Positions 1 to 12,479 of a stretch of DNA of 64,000 nucleotides are shown here, in pieces. Source of the stretch: Cercis canadensis (lineage: Eukaryota > Streptophyta > Magnoliopsida > Fabales > Fabaceae); the NCBI GenBank assembly GCA_003255065.1, contig QAOA01002392.1, positions 1 through 64,000 on the forward strand. Reading direction: 5' to 3'. The position numbers and the translations under genes were made by a program. Below the pieces are notes generated by a model. That model worked only from the letters and a program-made list of their open reading frames with translations. It ran no database searches and was not told the DNA's origin. The first letter of the stretch is position 1; the number at the start of each line of letters is the position of its first letter.

Positions 1-200
1 ATGACTTTGCCATTAATTATTACTAAATTGAAACAAAAAAAAAAAAGTAAACCCTACCTTTCGTGACTAAGCTTAACTCTCTAAATAGGGAACATAGTCT
101 TTACACTAAAATCAAATGGGTTTCTAATTTTCCACCTCCTATCCACCCACTTGTTATCCTGTACACAATAAATTTATATTCCATTTGGGGCAAAACTTAA

Positions 201-294
201 AATTGGTCAAAATATCAATAGATTAGAGTGAATGATGCAATTTTTCTTAGTTTAGGCAGGTATTGCAATTAGATGTAAAGATCAGGGTGGTAAC
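201..294. mobile_element. MITE-like inverted arm (right half of element cut by window edge)
   Basis: This stretch is the inverted partner of the arm at 4159-4254. In the tandem context the element would start in the preceding unit, outside the window, so only its right half is seen here. Shared blocks on opposite strands include AAAATATCAA, AGATTA, TATTGC and TAAAGATCA. Confidence 0.55.
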
Positions 295-1304
295 TTCAAC
301 TTTTAGTTAAACGCAACAGATACATATGAACAAACAGCCTAGTTTTATTCTCATATAACGACTTCTGGTAATTATCCTATAAGGTGCACCTTCATATATA
401 GAAAGCTGATGTTGATGCTGATTCCTATATAGGGTTTTACTTCGAAAGTCTAAGCATTCTAATCTTTGAACAAATCAAATCTATAAAATCTGCAATTGAG
501 AGTTGAAAAAATGGCAGTATTTTTGTTTTCTTCATTAACATCGTTGCAAGGACAAAATATTAACGTATGAAAGGAGGATATAAAAGGTCACTTAAATTTT
601 TATTCATATAACGCTGGAAAGTACCTGAAAGTTTCCGAGCTTCTGTTGCAGAAAGAAGTAGAACAAAGAAAAGGAGAGACTTCAAAATAACCATGAACCT
701 GTTAGAAGCCATTCTCTTTGGAATAGCACTTCCTTTAACAAAAGCACAATAACAAATTGGAGGAACAGAGTTGTATTTGTAAAGGAAGATCTATAAATTG
801 GAATTATTTGATTACTTGACTTTGACCATGTCATGGGATGCATCCATGGCCAGGGAAAACAGAAGGGTATGACCGATAGCCAACTTTATAAGAAGAAACT
901 TCTCCACCATTAACTCTAAACTTTCTGCATAGTCAATCTGAGGAAAAGTAATTTACACGTAAACTGACCAAAAGCAAGGCTGCCAGACTTGAATTTTCCA
1001 AAATAAGAATATATAGTTTACGGTTATCAGTATTCTTGGTCATTTAGTATATTATATGCCAAGGAAAATGTTGGGAGAAAGACCTTGGACACCATACTCT
1101 AACAAAGAATAGAGCTTAGGACTTCAATTTTTTAAGAGATTTATGAATGAACTATACTGCATGTTGCCAAGAAGCATCAAATTAGAGACCGTTGTATTAT
1201 GCAATTAAGGATCAACTGTAAAATCTAGGAATGTATATTATCAATACACAACTCTAATATTGTATATTATAGAACCGACCAAATTTAACATGTCCTATGT
1301 GTAC

Positions 1305-1579
1305 CGACCGAAGCAGTGGTTTCATGAATCAAATGTACCACATTGAATCTTGGAATGAACAAGATGAACCAAAAGATATAGAGAGTAGAAATCAATCAGA
1401 ATGAAAACTGAATCGAAAAGATTACTGTATTATTGAATAATAGATTACAAGTACAGATATATATATAGCCAACTGAAGTGGCTTACATCAGAAGCTTTCC
1501 CTCTTTCGTATAACTGAATTAGTTAACTAACTAACTTAACAAACTTGCAACTTGCCAGCTGTAGTCAGCTGTACTAACA
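1305..1579 (-). mobile_element. Possible copia-type LTR fossil, minus strand
   Basis: Read on the minus strand, this stretch starts with TGTTAGTACAG (from 1579 down), then has a TATATATATATC box, and about 20 bases further on an AT-rich TTATTCAATAATACA segment, in the order usual for a plant copia LTR promoter and polyadenylation region. No matching second LTR, clear primer site or target duplication is visible, so both ends are approximate. It is old and broken if real. Ordinary AT-rich intergenic DNA is the alternative. Confidence 0.3.
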
Positions 1580-2199
1580 ACTTGAACCATTCACATGCGT
1601 GTCTAATAAGCTAGTCCTTCTAATCTACTATTAAATTAAGACCCCATGTTTCTTTTCACTTTTTCTCAATATTCCTATCTAGAAAACAAGCTTCCTCTCA
1701 TTAATGACAAAAAGCAAAGAAAGTAAAGAATTCCTTCGTCTCCTCTTTTTCCCCGCTTAGTCTAATCATTTGAACATATAATAAAAATTCATGCTTTGAA
1801 ATCTACAATATTTTAGCCATGAAAAACGGGATTTTTTTTTTTTTTCATTTAATTGCTTTGCAAAGGGAAAAAAATTAACGTGGGATAGAAGGAAAAGGAA
1901 GATCATCAAATTTTTCTTTTGATGAATGAGAATTTTATTTCAACTGAATACTGTCATTTTTATAGGAACGGTATTTAAACATAGTCAAGTTCTTGTTTCT
2001 TTTTATATGTAGGCCTCAATTTGCCATTTGAAATAATGTCCAGGAAATTCTTATAATAAGCTAAAAAAGAAAAGGAAAAAAATAGCCATTACTTTCCCTC
2101 ATTTTTTGTGTAGATTTATATCTAATACACTTTCGCATGCAAAAGCCTTTTAGACTTGAAGCTTGAATAAAACACAGACTCACTTATACTTTATGTTGA

Positions 2200-2500
2200 A
2201 ATTTCAATTTAATTGAGAAAATGGTGGCCAAAGAATTTGATCTCTTGACTGCTTGGTGATCAAAGAGGCTCTGATACCATGTTAAGAAATCATTTCACTC
2301 AAAAGCATAAGTTATTAGATGAAAATTCAAGAATAATTTTATATCTAAAAATCGCTACTATGAGTAGACTCTAATTCATAATTCTAAAAAGGCTGTGATC
2401 TTAGATTCAAATATTGCGCATCTCCACTCTTATGTACTAGAATCTATATGAGCTAACTTTCAACTTCTTTAACTTTGAAAATCTTAACTTTTATTCACAA
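2200..2500 (-). mobile_element. LTR-retrotransposon fossil fragment with tRNA-iMet primer site
   Basis: Positions 2267-2279 read GGCTCTGATACCA, identical to the 3' end of plant initiator tRNA-Met. The minus strand is therefore a perfect primer-binding site (TGGTATCAGAGCC). It is followed on the plus strand at 2280 by TGTTAAG, giving the CA end of a 5' LTR on the minus strand. The LTR part would lie to the right of 2280 and the internal region to the left. No second LTR and no gag or pol coding sequence is visible, so this is a broken remnant or a non-autonomous TRIM/LARD-type element. The outer limits given are approximate. Confidence 0.6.
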
Positions 2501-4158
2501 TTATGATTTAAGTATTTGATTCTCTTGTAACCAAATAATTAACAGTATTTAATTCTCCATGAATTTTGGACAAAGTTTGCACAATATGAGATCTCTAAGC
2601 TTTTCAATGTATATTTTGCTTCAACCCATTTCTAATCATCAAAGTCATCGTGAGAAAGAACGTAGAGCAGAATAAATATTCCTGTTTTCTTGAACAATTT
2701 TTGCAGAAATTTGTTTCTCACAACTAAACAAAACTTCAGTTACTCCAATAGATTATATTTTCCAGCAAATTTATAAAAGACCACTTGGCTATGAAAAGCT
2801 AGCTGATCTATAAGCAACTTACAAAAATTATAAAACCTGCCCATTGATCGCGTACATCTCACGGATTTCTTTTATGCTTATTTTACATTGGACAAGAAAA
2901 CAATAACAATACTCACCTTTCAATATTATTTATTCATGAAGAAATCATTCTATACTCGAACACAATTTCTAGGCTTCATTATACTATAAAGCAACAGCAC
3001 ATGTAATATTCACAGAAAAACATAATAAACTATGATTATGTATGGGATTTGTTCTGCTGTCACACATTAAGTGTAACACTACTTTTAATGTATTGCATAA
3101 TTTATGCACATTAATAACTGTTTCATTGTTTTCACTTATACCGGGCCACTTTAGTTCATGAGAGCTTCACAACTAAACCTAAAACAACAGTTACTCTTAT
3201 CAAAGAGTAGAGTTTTGAGGGGTTACAATATTACCCCACTTTTAAAAATAGCAGCATATAAATTCTCATGATTTATTGTCTTTTTTTCCCCCATAATTAT
3301 GGCAGCATGGCTTATCCCTTTGCTTATCTGCAAGTCTTCTGGTCTTTTCATCTGAAGACACAAGGAAGTATATATATTTTTAGCTTCTAAAAGCAATTGC
3401 GACGTTGAAAAAAAAAAATTGCAATTCATACATATTGCCCATACTCATTTTTAATCCCCAACTAACAATAAGTTGGGTACTAAACAATTGTACAAGAGAA
3501 AAAATAAATTAAAAATATGATAATGAAGAGGATAAAAAATAAGAGATATGCTATACATCAAGGGGAACCAACAACCCCAAAACTTAAAGTTTATTGGAGG
3601 AAAATTAATTTACAATTAATAGGCCACGTATGCGTACATAAACCCATTATAATAGACAGCGGACAACCTTACACTTTGAGGTGAAATTTCAAAGAAATAA
3701 AAATAACAACGATTGAAATATTAAGAAATTTTGAGAACCACATGATACATGGTTCATCATAAATAACAAACTATCCGTAATGTATCAGTTCAAAATGATC
3801 CCTGAAAAATACATAATTACTACTTTAAGTCAAGGGCAATTTTAAATATATTTTTGTTTGTCACTACAAAAAAAATATTTATTCTAACAATGATTGTCTC
3901 AGTAATATTTTCTAGAATAAGAATAAAGAAAATAAATGAAGAAAGGAAATATAATTTTTATTACTTAAATTGTAATTTTTTTTATTAAATTTAGAATGTT
4001 ATTATTTTTTTTTTTACTTATTTACAAACGTTTAATTAAATTTCAGTATTTGTATAGTTTTTCCCACTAAAAGTGAAGATAAAAACCTTTCAGCTATTTC
4101 TCCTTGCATGCATTTTATGCACTCGAATTACATCATAAATTATCAGGGATATTCCAAT

Positions 4159-4641
4159 TATACACCTTGATCTTTAAGTCCTATCGCAATATTCCTCTAA
4201 ATTGATAAAAATGGCAATGTCCAGTACCTTAATCTGTTGATATTTTCCCCAATTATAATTTCTCTTCAAAATTACCTCTTAGTTTAACAACCTTAATCTA
4301 ACATGATTTAAAGGATGAGGAATTAAACACTCATTTTAAGAAAATAGATGACTTTGCCATTAATTATTACTAAATTGAAACAAAAAAAAAAAAGTAAACC
4401 CTACCTTTCGTGACTAAGCTTAACTCTCTAAATAGGGAACATAGTCTTTACACTAAAATCAAATGGGTTTCTAATTTTCCACCTCCTATCCACCCACTTG
4501 TTATCCTGTACACAATAAATTTATATTCCATTTGGGGCAAAACTTAAAATTGGTCAAAATATCAATAGATTAGAGTGAATGATGCAATTTTTCTTAGTTT
4601 AGGCAGGTATTGCAATTAGATGTAAAGATCAGGGTGGTAAC
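4159..4641. mobile_element. MITE-like element with ~95-bp inverted arms, spanning the copy 1/copy 2 join
   Basis: The arm 4159-4254 read on the minus strand aligns with 4548-4641 read on the plus strand at about 70% identity by eye over some 95 bases. Shared blocks in the same order are AATTGG, AAAATATCAA, AGATTA, ATTTTT, TTTAG, TATTGC and TAAAGATCA. The arms enclose about 290 bp without an open frame. Long imperfect terminal inverted repeats around a short non-coding core fit a degenerate MITE or foldback element, perhaps Mutator-like. I could not fix the outer ends or a target-site duplication. Two separate insertions of one family in opposite orientation is the alternative. Confidence 0.6.
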
Positions 4642-5651
4642 TTCAACTTTTAGTTAAACGCAACAGATACATATGAACAAACAGCCTAGTTTTATTCTCA
4701 TATAACGACTTCTGGTAATTATCCTATAAGGTGCACCTTCATATATAGAAAGCTGATGTTGATGCTGATTCCTATATAGGGTTTTACTTCGAAAGTCTAA
4801 GCATTCTAATCTTTGAACAAATCAAATCTATAAAATCTGCAATTGAGAGTTGAAAAAATGGCAGTATTTTTGTTTTCTTCATTAACATCGTTGCAAGGAC
4901 AAAATATTAACGTATGAAAGGAGGATATAAAAGGTCACTTAAATTTTTATTCATATAACGCTGGAAAGTACCTGAAAGTTTCCGAGCTTCTGTTGCAGAA
5001 AGAAGTAGAACAAAGAAAAGGAGAGACTTCAAAATAACCATGAACCTGTTAGAAGCCATTCTCTTTGGAATAGCACTTCCTTTAACAAAAGCACAATAAC
5101 AAATTGGAGGAACAGAGTTGTATTTGTAAAGGAAGATCTATAAATTGGAATTATTTGATTACTTGACTTTGACCATGTCATGGGATGCATCCATGGCCAG
5201 GGAAAACAGAAGGGTATGACCGATAGCCAACTTTATAAGAAGAAACTTCTCCACCATTAACTCTAAACTTTCTGCATAGTCAATCTGAGGAAAAGTAATT
5301 TACACGTAAACTGACCAAAAGCAAGGCTGCCAGACTTGAATTTTCCAAAATAAGAATATATAGTTTACGGTTATCAGTATTCTTGGTCATTTAGTATATT
5401 ATATGCCAAGGAAAATGTTGGGAGAAAGACCTTGGACACCATACTCTAACAAAGAATAGAGCTTAGGACTTCAATTTTTTAAGAGATTTATGAATGAACT
5501 ATACTGCATGTTGCCAAGAAGCATCAAATTAGAGACCGTTGTATTATGCAATTAAGGATCAACTGTAAAATCTAGGAATGTATATTATCAATACACAACT
5601 CTAATATTGTATATTATAGAACCGACCAAATTTAACATGTCCTATGTGTAC

Positions 5652-5926
5652 CGACCGAAGCAGTGGTTTCATGAATCAAATGTACCACATTGAATCTTGG
5701 AATGAACAAGATGAACCAAAAGATATAGAGAGTAGAAATCAATCAGAATGAAAACTGAATCGAAAAGATTACTGTATTATTGAATAATAGATTACAAGTA
5801 CAGATATATATATAGCCAACTGAAGTGGCTTACATCAGAAGCTTTCCCTCTTTCGTATAACTGAATTAGTTAACTAACTAACTTAACAAACTTGCAACTT
5901 GCCAGCTGTAGTCAGCTGTACTAACA
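5652..5926 (-). mobile_element. Possible copia-type LTR fossil, second copy
   Basis: Same stretch as at 1305-1579 repeated in unit copy 2; ends approximate. Confidence 0.3.
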
Positions 5927-6546
5927 ACTTGAACCATTCACATGCGTGTCTAATAAGCTAGTCCTTCTAATCTACTATTAAATTAAGACCCCATGTTTCT
6001 TTTCACTTTTTCTCAATATTCCTATCTAGAAAACAAGCTTCCTCTCATTAATGACAAAAAGCAAAGAAAGTAAAGAATTCCTTCGTCTCCTCTTTTTCCC
6101 CGCTTAGTCTAATCATTTGAACATATAATAAAAATTCATGCTTTGAAATCTACAATATTTTAGCCATGAAAAACGGGATTTTTTTTTTTTTTCATTTAAT
6201 TGCTTTGCAAAGGGAAAAAAATTAACGTGGGATAGAAGGAAAAGGAAGATCATCAAATTTTTCTTTTGATGAATGAGAATTTTATTTCAACTGAATACTG
6301 TCATTTTTATAGGAACGGTATTTAAACATAGTCAAGTTCTTGTTTCTTTTTATATGTAGGCCTCAATTTGCCATTTGAAATAATGTCCAGGAAATTCTTA
6401 TAATAAGCTAAAAAAGAAAAGGAAAAAAATAGCCATTACTTTCCCTCATTTTTTGTGTAGATTTATATCTAATACACTTTCGCATGCAAAAGCCTTTTAG
6501 ACTTGAAGCTTGAATAAAACACAGACTCACTTATACTTTATGTTGA

Positions 6547-6847
6547 AATTTCAATTTAATTGAGAAAATGGTGGCCAAAGAATTTGATCTCTTGACTGCT
6601 TGGTGATCAAAGAGGCTCTGATACCATGTTAAGAAATCATTTCACTCAAAAGCATAAGTTATTAGATGAAAATTCAAGAATAATTTTATATCTAAAAATC
6701 GCTACTATGAGTAGACTCTAATTCATAATTCTAAAAAGGCTGTGATCTTAGATTCAAATATTGCGCATCTCCACTCTTATGTACTAGAATCTATATGAGC
6801 TAACTTTCAACTTCTTTAACTTTGAAAATCTTAACTTTTATTCACAA
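6547..6847 (-). mobile_element. LTR-retrotransposon fossil fragment, second copy
   Basis: Identical to the fragment at 2200-2500, carried along by the 4,347-bp duplication; the primer-site match is at 6614-6626. Confidence 0.6.
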
Positions 6848-8505
6848 TTATGATTTAAGTATTTGATTCTCTTGTAACCAAATAATTAACAGTATTTAAT
6901 TCTCCATGAATTTTGGACAAAGTTTGCACAATATGAGATCTCTAAGCTTTTCAATGTATATTTTGCTTCAACCCATTTCTAATCATCAAAGTCATCGTGA
7001 GAAAGAACGTAGAGCAGAATAAATATTCCTGTTTTCTTGAACAATTTTTGCAGAAATTTGTTTCTCACAACTAAACAAAACTTCAGTTACTCCAATAGAT
7101 TATATTTTCCAGCAAATTTATAAAAGACCACTTGGCTATGAAAAGCTAGCTGATCTATAAGCAACTTACAAAAATTATAAAACCTGCCCATTGATCGCGT
7201 ACATCTCACGGATTTCTTTTATGCTTATTTTACATTGGACAAGAAAACAATAACAATACTCACCTTTCAATATTATTTATTCATGAAGAAATCATTCTAT
7301 ACTCGAACACAATTTCTAGGCTTCATTATACTATAAAGCAACAGCACATGTAATATTCACAGAAAAACATAATAAACTATGATTATGTATGGGATTTGTT
7401 CTGCTGTCACACATTAAGTGTAACACTACTTTTAATGTATTGCATAATTTATGCACATTAATAACTGTTTCATTGTTTTCACTTATACCGGGCCACTTTA
7501 GTTCATGAGAGCTTCACAACTAAACCTAAAACAACAGTTACTCTTATCAAAGAGTAGAGTTTTGAGGGGTTACAATATTACCCCACTTTTAAAAATAGCA
7601 GCATATAAATTCTCATGATTTATTGTCTTTTTTTCCCCCATAATTATGGCAGCATGGCTTATCCCTTTGCTTATCTGCAAGTCTTCTGGTCTTTTCATCT
7701 GAAGACACAAGGAAGTATATATATTTTTAGCTTCTAAAAGCAATTGCGACGTTGAAAAAAAAAAATTGCAATTCATACATATTGCCCATACTCATTTTTA
7801 ATCCCCAACTAACAATAAGTTGGGTACTAAACAATTGTACAAGAGAAAAAATAAATTAAAAATATGATAATGAAGAGGATAAAAAATAAGAGATATGCTA
7901 TACATCAAGGGGAACCAACAACCCCAAAACTTAAAGTTTATTGGAGGAAAATTAATTTACAATTAATAGGCCACGTATGCGTACATAAACCCATTATAAT
8001 AGACAGCGGACAACCTTACACTTTGAGGTGAAATTTCAAAGAAATAAAAATAACAACGATTGAAATATTAAGAAATTTTGAGAACCACATGATACATGGT
8101 TCATCATAAATAACAAACTATCCGTAATGTATCAGTTCAAAATGATCCCTGAAAAATACATAATTACTACTTTAAGTCAAGGGCAATTTTAAATATATTT
8201 TTGTTTGTCACTACAAAAAAAATATTTATTCTAACAATGATTGTCTCAGTAATATTTTCTAGAATAAGAATAAAGAAAATAAATGAAGAAAGGAAATATA
8301 ATTTTTATTACTTAAATTGTAATTTTTTTTATTAAATTTAGAATGTTATTATTTTTTTTTTTACTTATTTACAAACGTTTAATTAAATTTCAGTATTTGT
8401 ATAGTTTTTCCCACTAAAAGTGAAGATAAAAACCTTTCAGCTATTTCTCCTTGCATGCATTTTATGCACTCGAATTACATCATAAATTATCAGGGATATT
8501 CCAAT

Positions 8506-8988
8506 TATACACCTTGATCTTTAAGTCCTATCGCAATATTCCTCTAAATTGATAAAAATGGCAATGTCCAGTACCTTAATCTGTTGATATTTTCCCCAAT
8601 TATAATTTCTCTTCAAAATTACCTCTTAGTTTAACAACCTTAATCTAACATGATTTAAAGGATGAGGAATTAAACACTCATTTTAAGAAAATAGATGACT
8701 TTGCCATTAATTATTACTAAATTGAAACAAAAAAAAAAAAGTAAACCCTACCTTTCGTGACTAAGCTTAACTCTCTAAATAGGGAACATAGTCTTTACAC
8801 TAAAATCAAATGGGTTTCTAATTTTCCACCTCCTATCCACCCACTTGTTATCCTGTACACAATAAATTTATATTCCATTTGGGGCAAAACTTAAAATTGG
8901 TCAAAATATCAATAGATTAGAGTGAATGATGCAATTTTTCTTAGTTTAGGCAGGTATTGCAATTAGATGTAAAGATCAGGGTGGTAAC
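8506..8988. mobile_element. MITE-like element, copy spanning the copy 2/copy 3 join
   Basis: Same element as at 4159-4641, shifted by exactly 4,347 bp, with arms at 8506-8601 and 8895-8988. It is intact across the unit join, so the place where the unit was originally duplicated probably lies elsewhere in the unit. Confidence 0.6.
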
Positions 8989-9998
8989 TTCAACTTTTAG
9001 TTAAACGCAACAGATACATATGAACAAACAGCCTAGTTTTATTCTCATATAACGACTTCTGGTAATTATCCTATAAGGTGCACCTTCATATATAGAAAGC
9101 TGATGTTGATGCTGATTCCTATATAGGGTTTTACTTCGAAAGTCTAAGCATTCTAATCTTTGAACAAATCAAATCTATAAAATCTGCAATTGAGAGTTGA
9201 AAAAATGGCAGTATTTTTGTTTTCTTCATTAACATCGTTGCAAGGACAAAATATTAACGTATGAAAGGAGGATATAAAAGGTCACTTAAATTTTTATTCA
9301 TATAACGCTGGAAAGTACCTGAAAGTTTCCGAGCTTCTGTTGCAGAAAGAAGTAGAACAAAGAAAAGGAGAGACTTCAAAATAACCATGAACCTGTTAGA
9401 AGCCATTCTCTTTGGAATAGCACTTCCTTTAACAAAAGCACAATAACAAATTGGAGGAACAGAGTTGTATTTGTAAAGGAAGATCTATAAATTGGAATTA
9501 TTTGATTACTTGACTTTGACCATGTCATGGGATGCATCCATGGCCAGGGAAAACAGAAGGGTATGACCGATAGCCAACTTTATAAGAAGAAACTTCTCCA
9601 CCATTAACTCTAAACTTTCTGCATAGTCAATCTGAGGAAAAGTAATTTACACGTAAACTGACCAAAAGCAAGGCTGCCAGACTTGAATTTTCCAAAATAA
9701 GAATATATAGTTTACGGTTATCAGTATTCTTGGTCATTTAGTATATTATATGCCAAGGAAAATGTTGGGAGAAAGACCTTGGACACCATACTCTAACAAA
9801 GAATAGAGCTTAGGACTTCAATTTTTTAAGAGATTTATGAATGAACTATACTGCATGTTGCCAAGAAGCATCAAATTAGAGACCGTTGTATTATGCAATT
9901 AAGGATCAACTGTAAAATCTAGGAATGTATATTATCAATACACAACTCTAATATTGTATATTATAGAACCGACCAAATTTAACATGTCCTATGTGTAC

Positions 9999-10273
9999 CG
10001 ACCGAAGCAGTGGTTTCATGAATCAAATGTACCACATTGAATCTTGGAATGAACAAGATGAACCAAAAGATATAGAGAGTAGAAATCAATCAGAATGAAA
10101 ACTGAATCGAAAAGATTACTGTATTATTGAATAATAGATTACAAGTACAGATATATATATAGCCAACTGAAGTGGCTTACATCAGAAGCTTTCCCTCTTT
10201 CGTATAACTGAATTAGTTAACTAACTAACTTAACAAACTTGCAACTTGCCAGCTGTAGTCAGCTGTACTAACA
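9999..10273 (-). mobile_element. Possible copia-type LTR fossil, third copy
   Basis: Same stretch as at 1305-1579 repeated in unit copy 3; ends approximate. Confidence 0.3.
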
Positions 10274-10893
10274 ACTTGAACCATTCACATGCGTGTCTAA
10301 TAAGCTAGTCCTTCTAATCTACTATTAAATTAAGACCCCATGTTTCTTTTCACTTTTTCTCAATATTCCTATCTAGAAAACAAGCTTCCTCTCATTAATG
10401 ACAAAAAGCAAAGAAAGTAAAGAATTCCTTCGTCTCCTCTTTTTCCCCGCTTAGTCTAATCATTTGAACATATAATAAAAATTCATGCTTTGAAATCTAC
10501 AATATTTTAGCCATGAAAAACGGGATTTTTTTTTTTTTTCATTTAATTGCTTTGCAAAGGGAAAAAAATTAACGTGGGATAGAAGGAAAAGGAAGATCAT
10601 CAAATTTTTCTTTTGATGAATGAGAATTTTATTTCAACTGAATACTGTCATTTTTATAGGAACGGTATTTAAACATAGTCAAGTTCTTGTTTCTTTTTAT
10701 ATGTAGGCCTCAATTTGCCATTTGAAATAATGTCCAGGAAATTCTTATAATAAGCTAAAAAAGAAAAGGAAAAAAATAGCCATTACTTTCCCTCATTTTT
10801 TGTGTAGATTTATATCTAATACACTTTCGCATGCAAAAGCCTTTTAGACTTGAAGCTTGAATAAAACACAGACTCACTTATACTTTATGTTGA

Positions 10894-11194
10894 AATTTCA
10901 ATTTAATTGAGAAAATGGTGGCCAAAGAATTTGATCTCTTGACTGCTTGGTGATCAAAGAGGCTCTGATACCATGTTAAGAAATCATTTCACTCAAAAGC
11001 ATAAGTTATTAGATGAAAATTCAAGAATAATTTTATATCTAAAAATCGCTACTATGAGTAGACTCTAATTCATAATTCTAAAAAGGCTGTGATCTTAGAT
11101 TCAAATATTGCGCATCTCCACTCTTATGTACTAGAATCTATATGAGCTAACTTTCAACTTCTTTAACTTTGAAAATCTTAACTTTTATTCACAA
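10894..11194 (-). mobile_element. LTR-retrotransposon fossil fragment, third copy
   Basis: Identical to the fragment at 2200-2500; the primer-site match is at 10961-10973. Confidence 0.6.
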
Positions 11195-12478
11195 TTATGA
11201 TTTAAGTATTTGATTCTCTTGTAACCAAATAATTAACAGTATTTAATTCTCCATGAATTTTGGACAAAGTTTGCACAATATGAGATCTCTAAGCTTTTCA
11301 ATGTATATTTTGCTTCAACCCATTTCTAATCATCAAAGTCATCGTGAGAAAGAACGTAGAGCAGAATAAATATTCCTGTTTTCTTGAACAATTTTTGCAG
11401 AAATTTGTTTCTCACAACTAAACAAAACTTCAGTTACTCCAATAGATTATATTTTCCAGCAAATTTATAAAAGACCACTTGGCTATGAAAAGCTAGCTGA
11501 TCTATAAGCAACTTACAAAAATTATAAAACCTGCCCATTGATCGCGTACATCTCACGGATTTCTTTTATGCTTATTTTACATTGGACAAGAAAACAATAA
11601 CAATACTCACCTTTCAATATTATTTATTCATGAAGAAATCATTCTATACTCGAACACAATTTCTAGGCTTCATTATACTATAAAGCAACAGCACATGTAA
11701 TATTCACAGAAAAACATAATAAACTATGATTATGTATGGGATTTGTTCTGCTGTCACACATTAAGTGTAACACTACTTTTAATGTATTGCATAATTTATG
11801 CACATTAATAACTGTTTCATTGTTTTCACTTATACCGGGCCACTTTAGTTCATGAGAGCTTCACAACTAAACCTAAAACAACAGTTACTCTTATCAAAGA
11901 GTAGAGTTTTGAGGGGTTACAATATTACCCCACTTTTAAAAATAGCAGCATATAAATTCTCATGATTTATTGTCTTTTTTTCCCCCATAATTATGGCAGC
12001 ATGGCTTATCCCTTTGCTTATCTGCAAGTCTTCTGGTCTTTTCATCTGAAGACACAAGGAAGTATATATATTTTTAGCTTCTAAAAGCAATTGCGACGTT
12101 GAAAAAAAAAAATTGCAATTCATACATATTGCCCATACTCATTTTTAATCCCCAACTAACAATAAGTTGGGTACTAAACAATTGTACAAGAGAAAAAATA
12201 AATTAAAAATATGATAATGAAGAGGATAAAAAATAAGAGATATGCTATACATCAAGGGGAACCAACAACCCCAAAACTTAAAGTTTATTGGAGGAAAATT
12301 AATTTACAATTAATAGGCCACGTATGCGTACATAAACCCATTATAATAGACAGCGGACAACCTTACACTTTGAGGTGAAATTTCAAAGAAATAAAAATAA
12401 CAACGATTGAAATATTAAGAAATTTTGAGAACCACATGATACATGGTTCATCATAAATAACAAACTATCCGTAATGTA

Positions 12479-12479
12479 N
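12479..12479. other. Single-N join between the 4,347-bp unit and the satellite
   Basis: One N separates unit position 3784 from satellite sequence that starts in mid-monomer. A lone N here looks like a gap of unknown size or an automatic join, so the adjacency of the two blocks is not proven. Confidence 0.8.

Larger units (their letters stand above)
1..4347. repeat. 4,347-bp tandem unit, copy 1
   Basis: First of three head-to-tail copies of an AT-rich unit; the same sequence restarts at 4348 and 8695, giving a period of exactly 4,347 bp. The start used here is only the window edge, so the true unit boundary is unknown. No coding region is visible: the longest open stretch is 68 codons on the minus strand (3223-3429) with no recognisable domain. 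The unit holds a MITE-like arm (201-294), a weak LTR-like stretch (about 1305-1579), a primer-site-marked LTR fossil (around 2267-2500), a second MITE-like arm (4159-4254), and many A/T runs. Elsewhere in the unit I see nothing I can name. Confidence 0.95.
4348..8694. repeat. 4,347-bp tandem unit, copy 2
   Basis: Full second copy. Everything I compared with copy 1 is identical, including the 14-T run after ACGGGA and the 8-T and 11-T runs near the unit's right end. Such agreement in slippage-prone runs points to a very recent duplication or to an assembly duplication rather than an old tandem family. Like copy 1 it holds no gene. Confidence 0.95.
8695..12478. repeat. 4,347-bp tandem unit, copy 3 (partial)
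   Basis: Third copy, matching unit positions 1-3784 and then stopping at a single N (12479), after which the 104-bp satellite begins. The last 563 bp of the unit are missing. The break falls in ordinary AT-rich sequence with no repeat or target-site sign, so it looks like a contig end rather than a biological boundary. Confidence 0.93.

Noticed and set aside
829-852. Near-palindrome around GGATGCATCC
   Set aside because: It is a ten-base perfect palindrome with weak extensions, which is common by chance in 4 kb, and nothing around it suggests an operator or hairpin gene.
3223-3429. 68-codon minus-strand open frame, repeated at 7570-7776 and 11917-12123
   Set aside because: It is short, lies in AT-rich DNA, has no recognisable domain or clear promoter, and recurs only because the whole 4,347-bp unit is repeated.
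3862-3880. CACTA-type transposon end (CACTACAAAAAAAA)
   Set aside because: The start resembles a CACTA end, but no inverted partner ending in GTAGTG and no target duplication was found in the unit.
1-12478. Plasmid or organelle origin for the 4,347-bp unit
   Set aside because: No replication gene, tRNA, rRNA or organelle gene is visible. A nuclear-derived circle remains possible and is listed as a finding.
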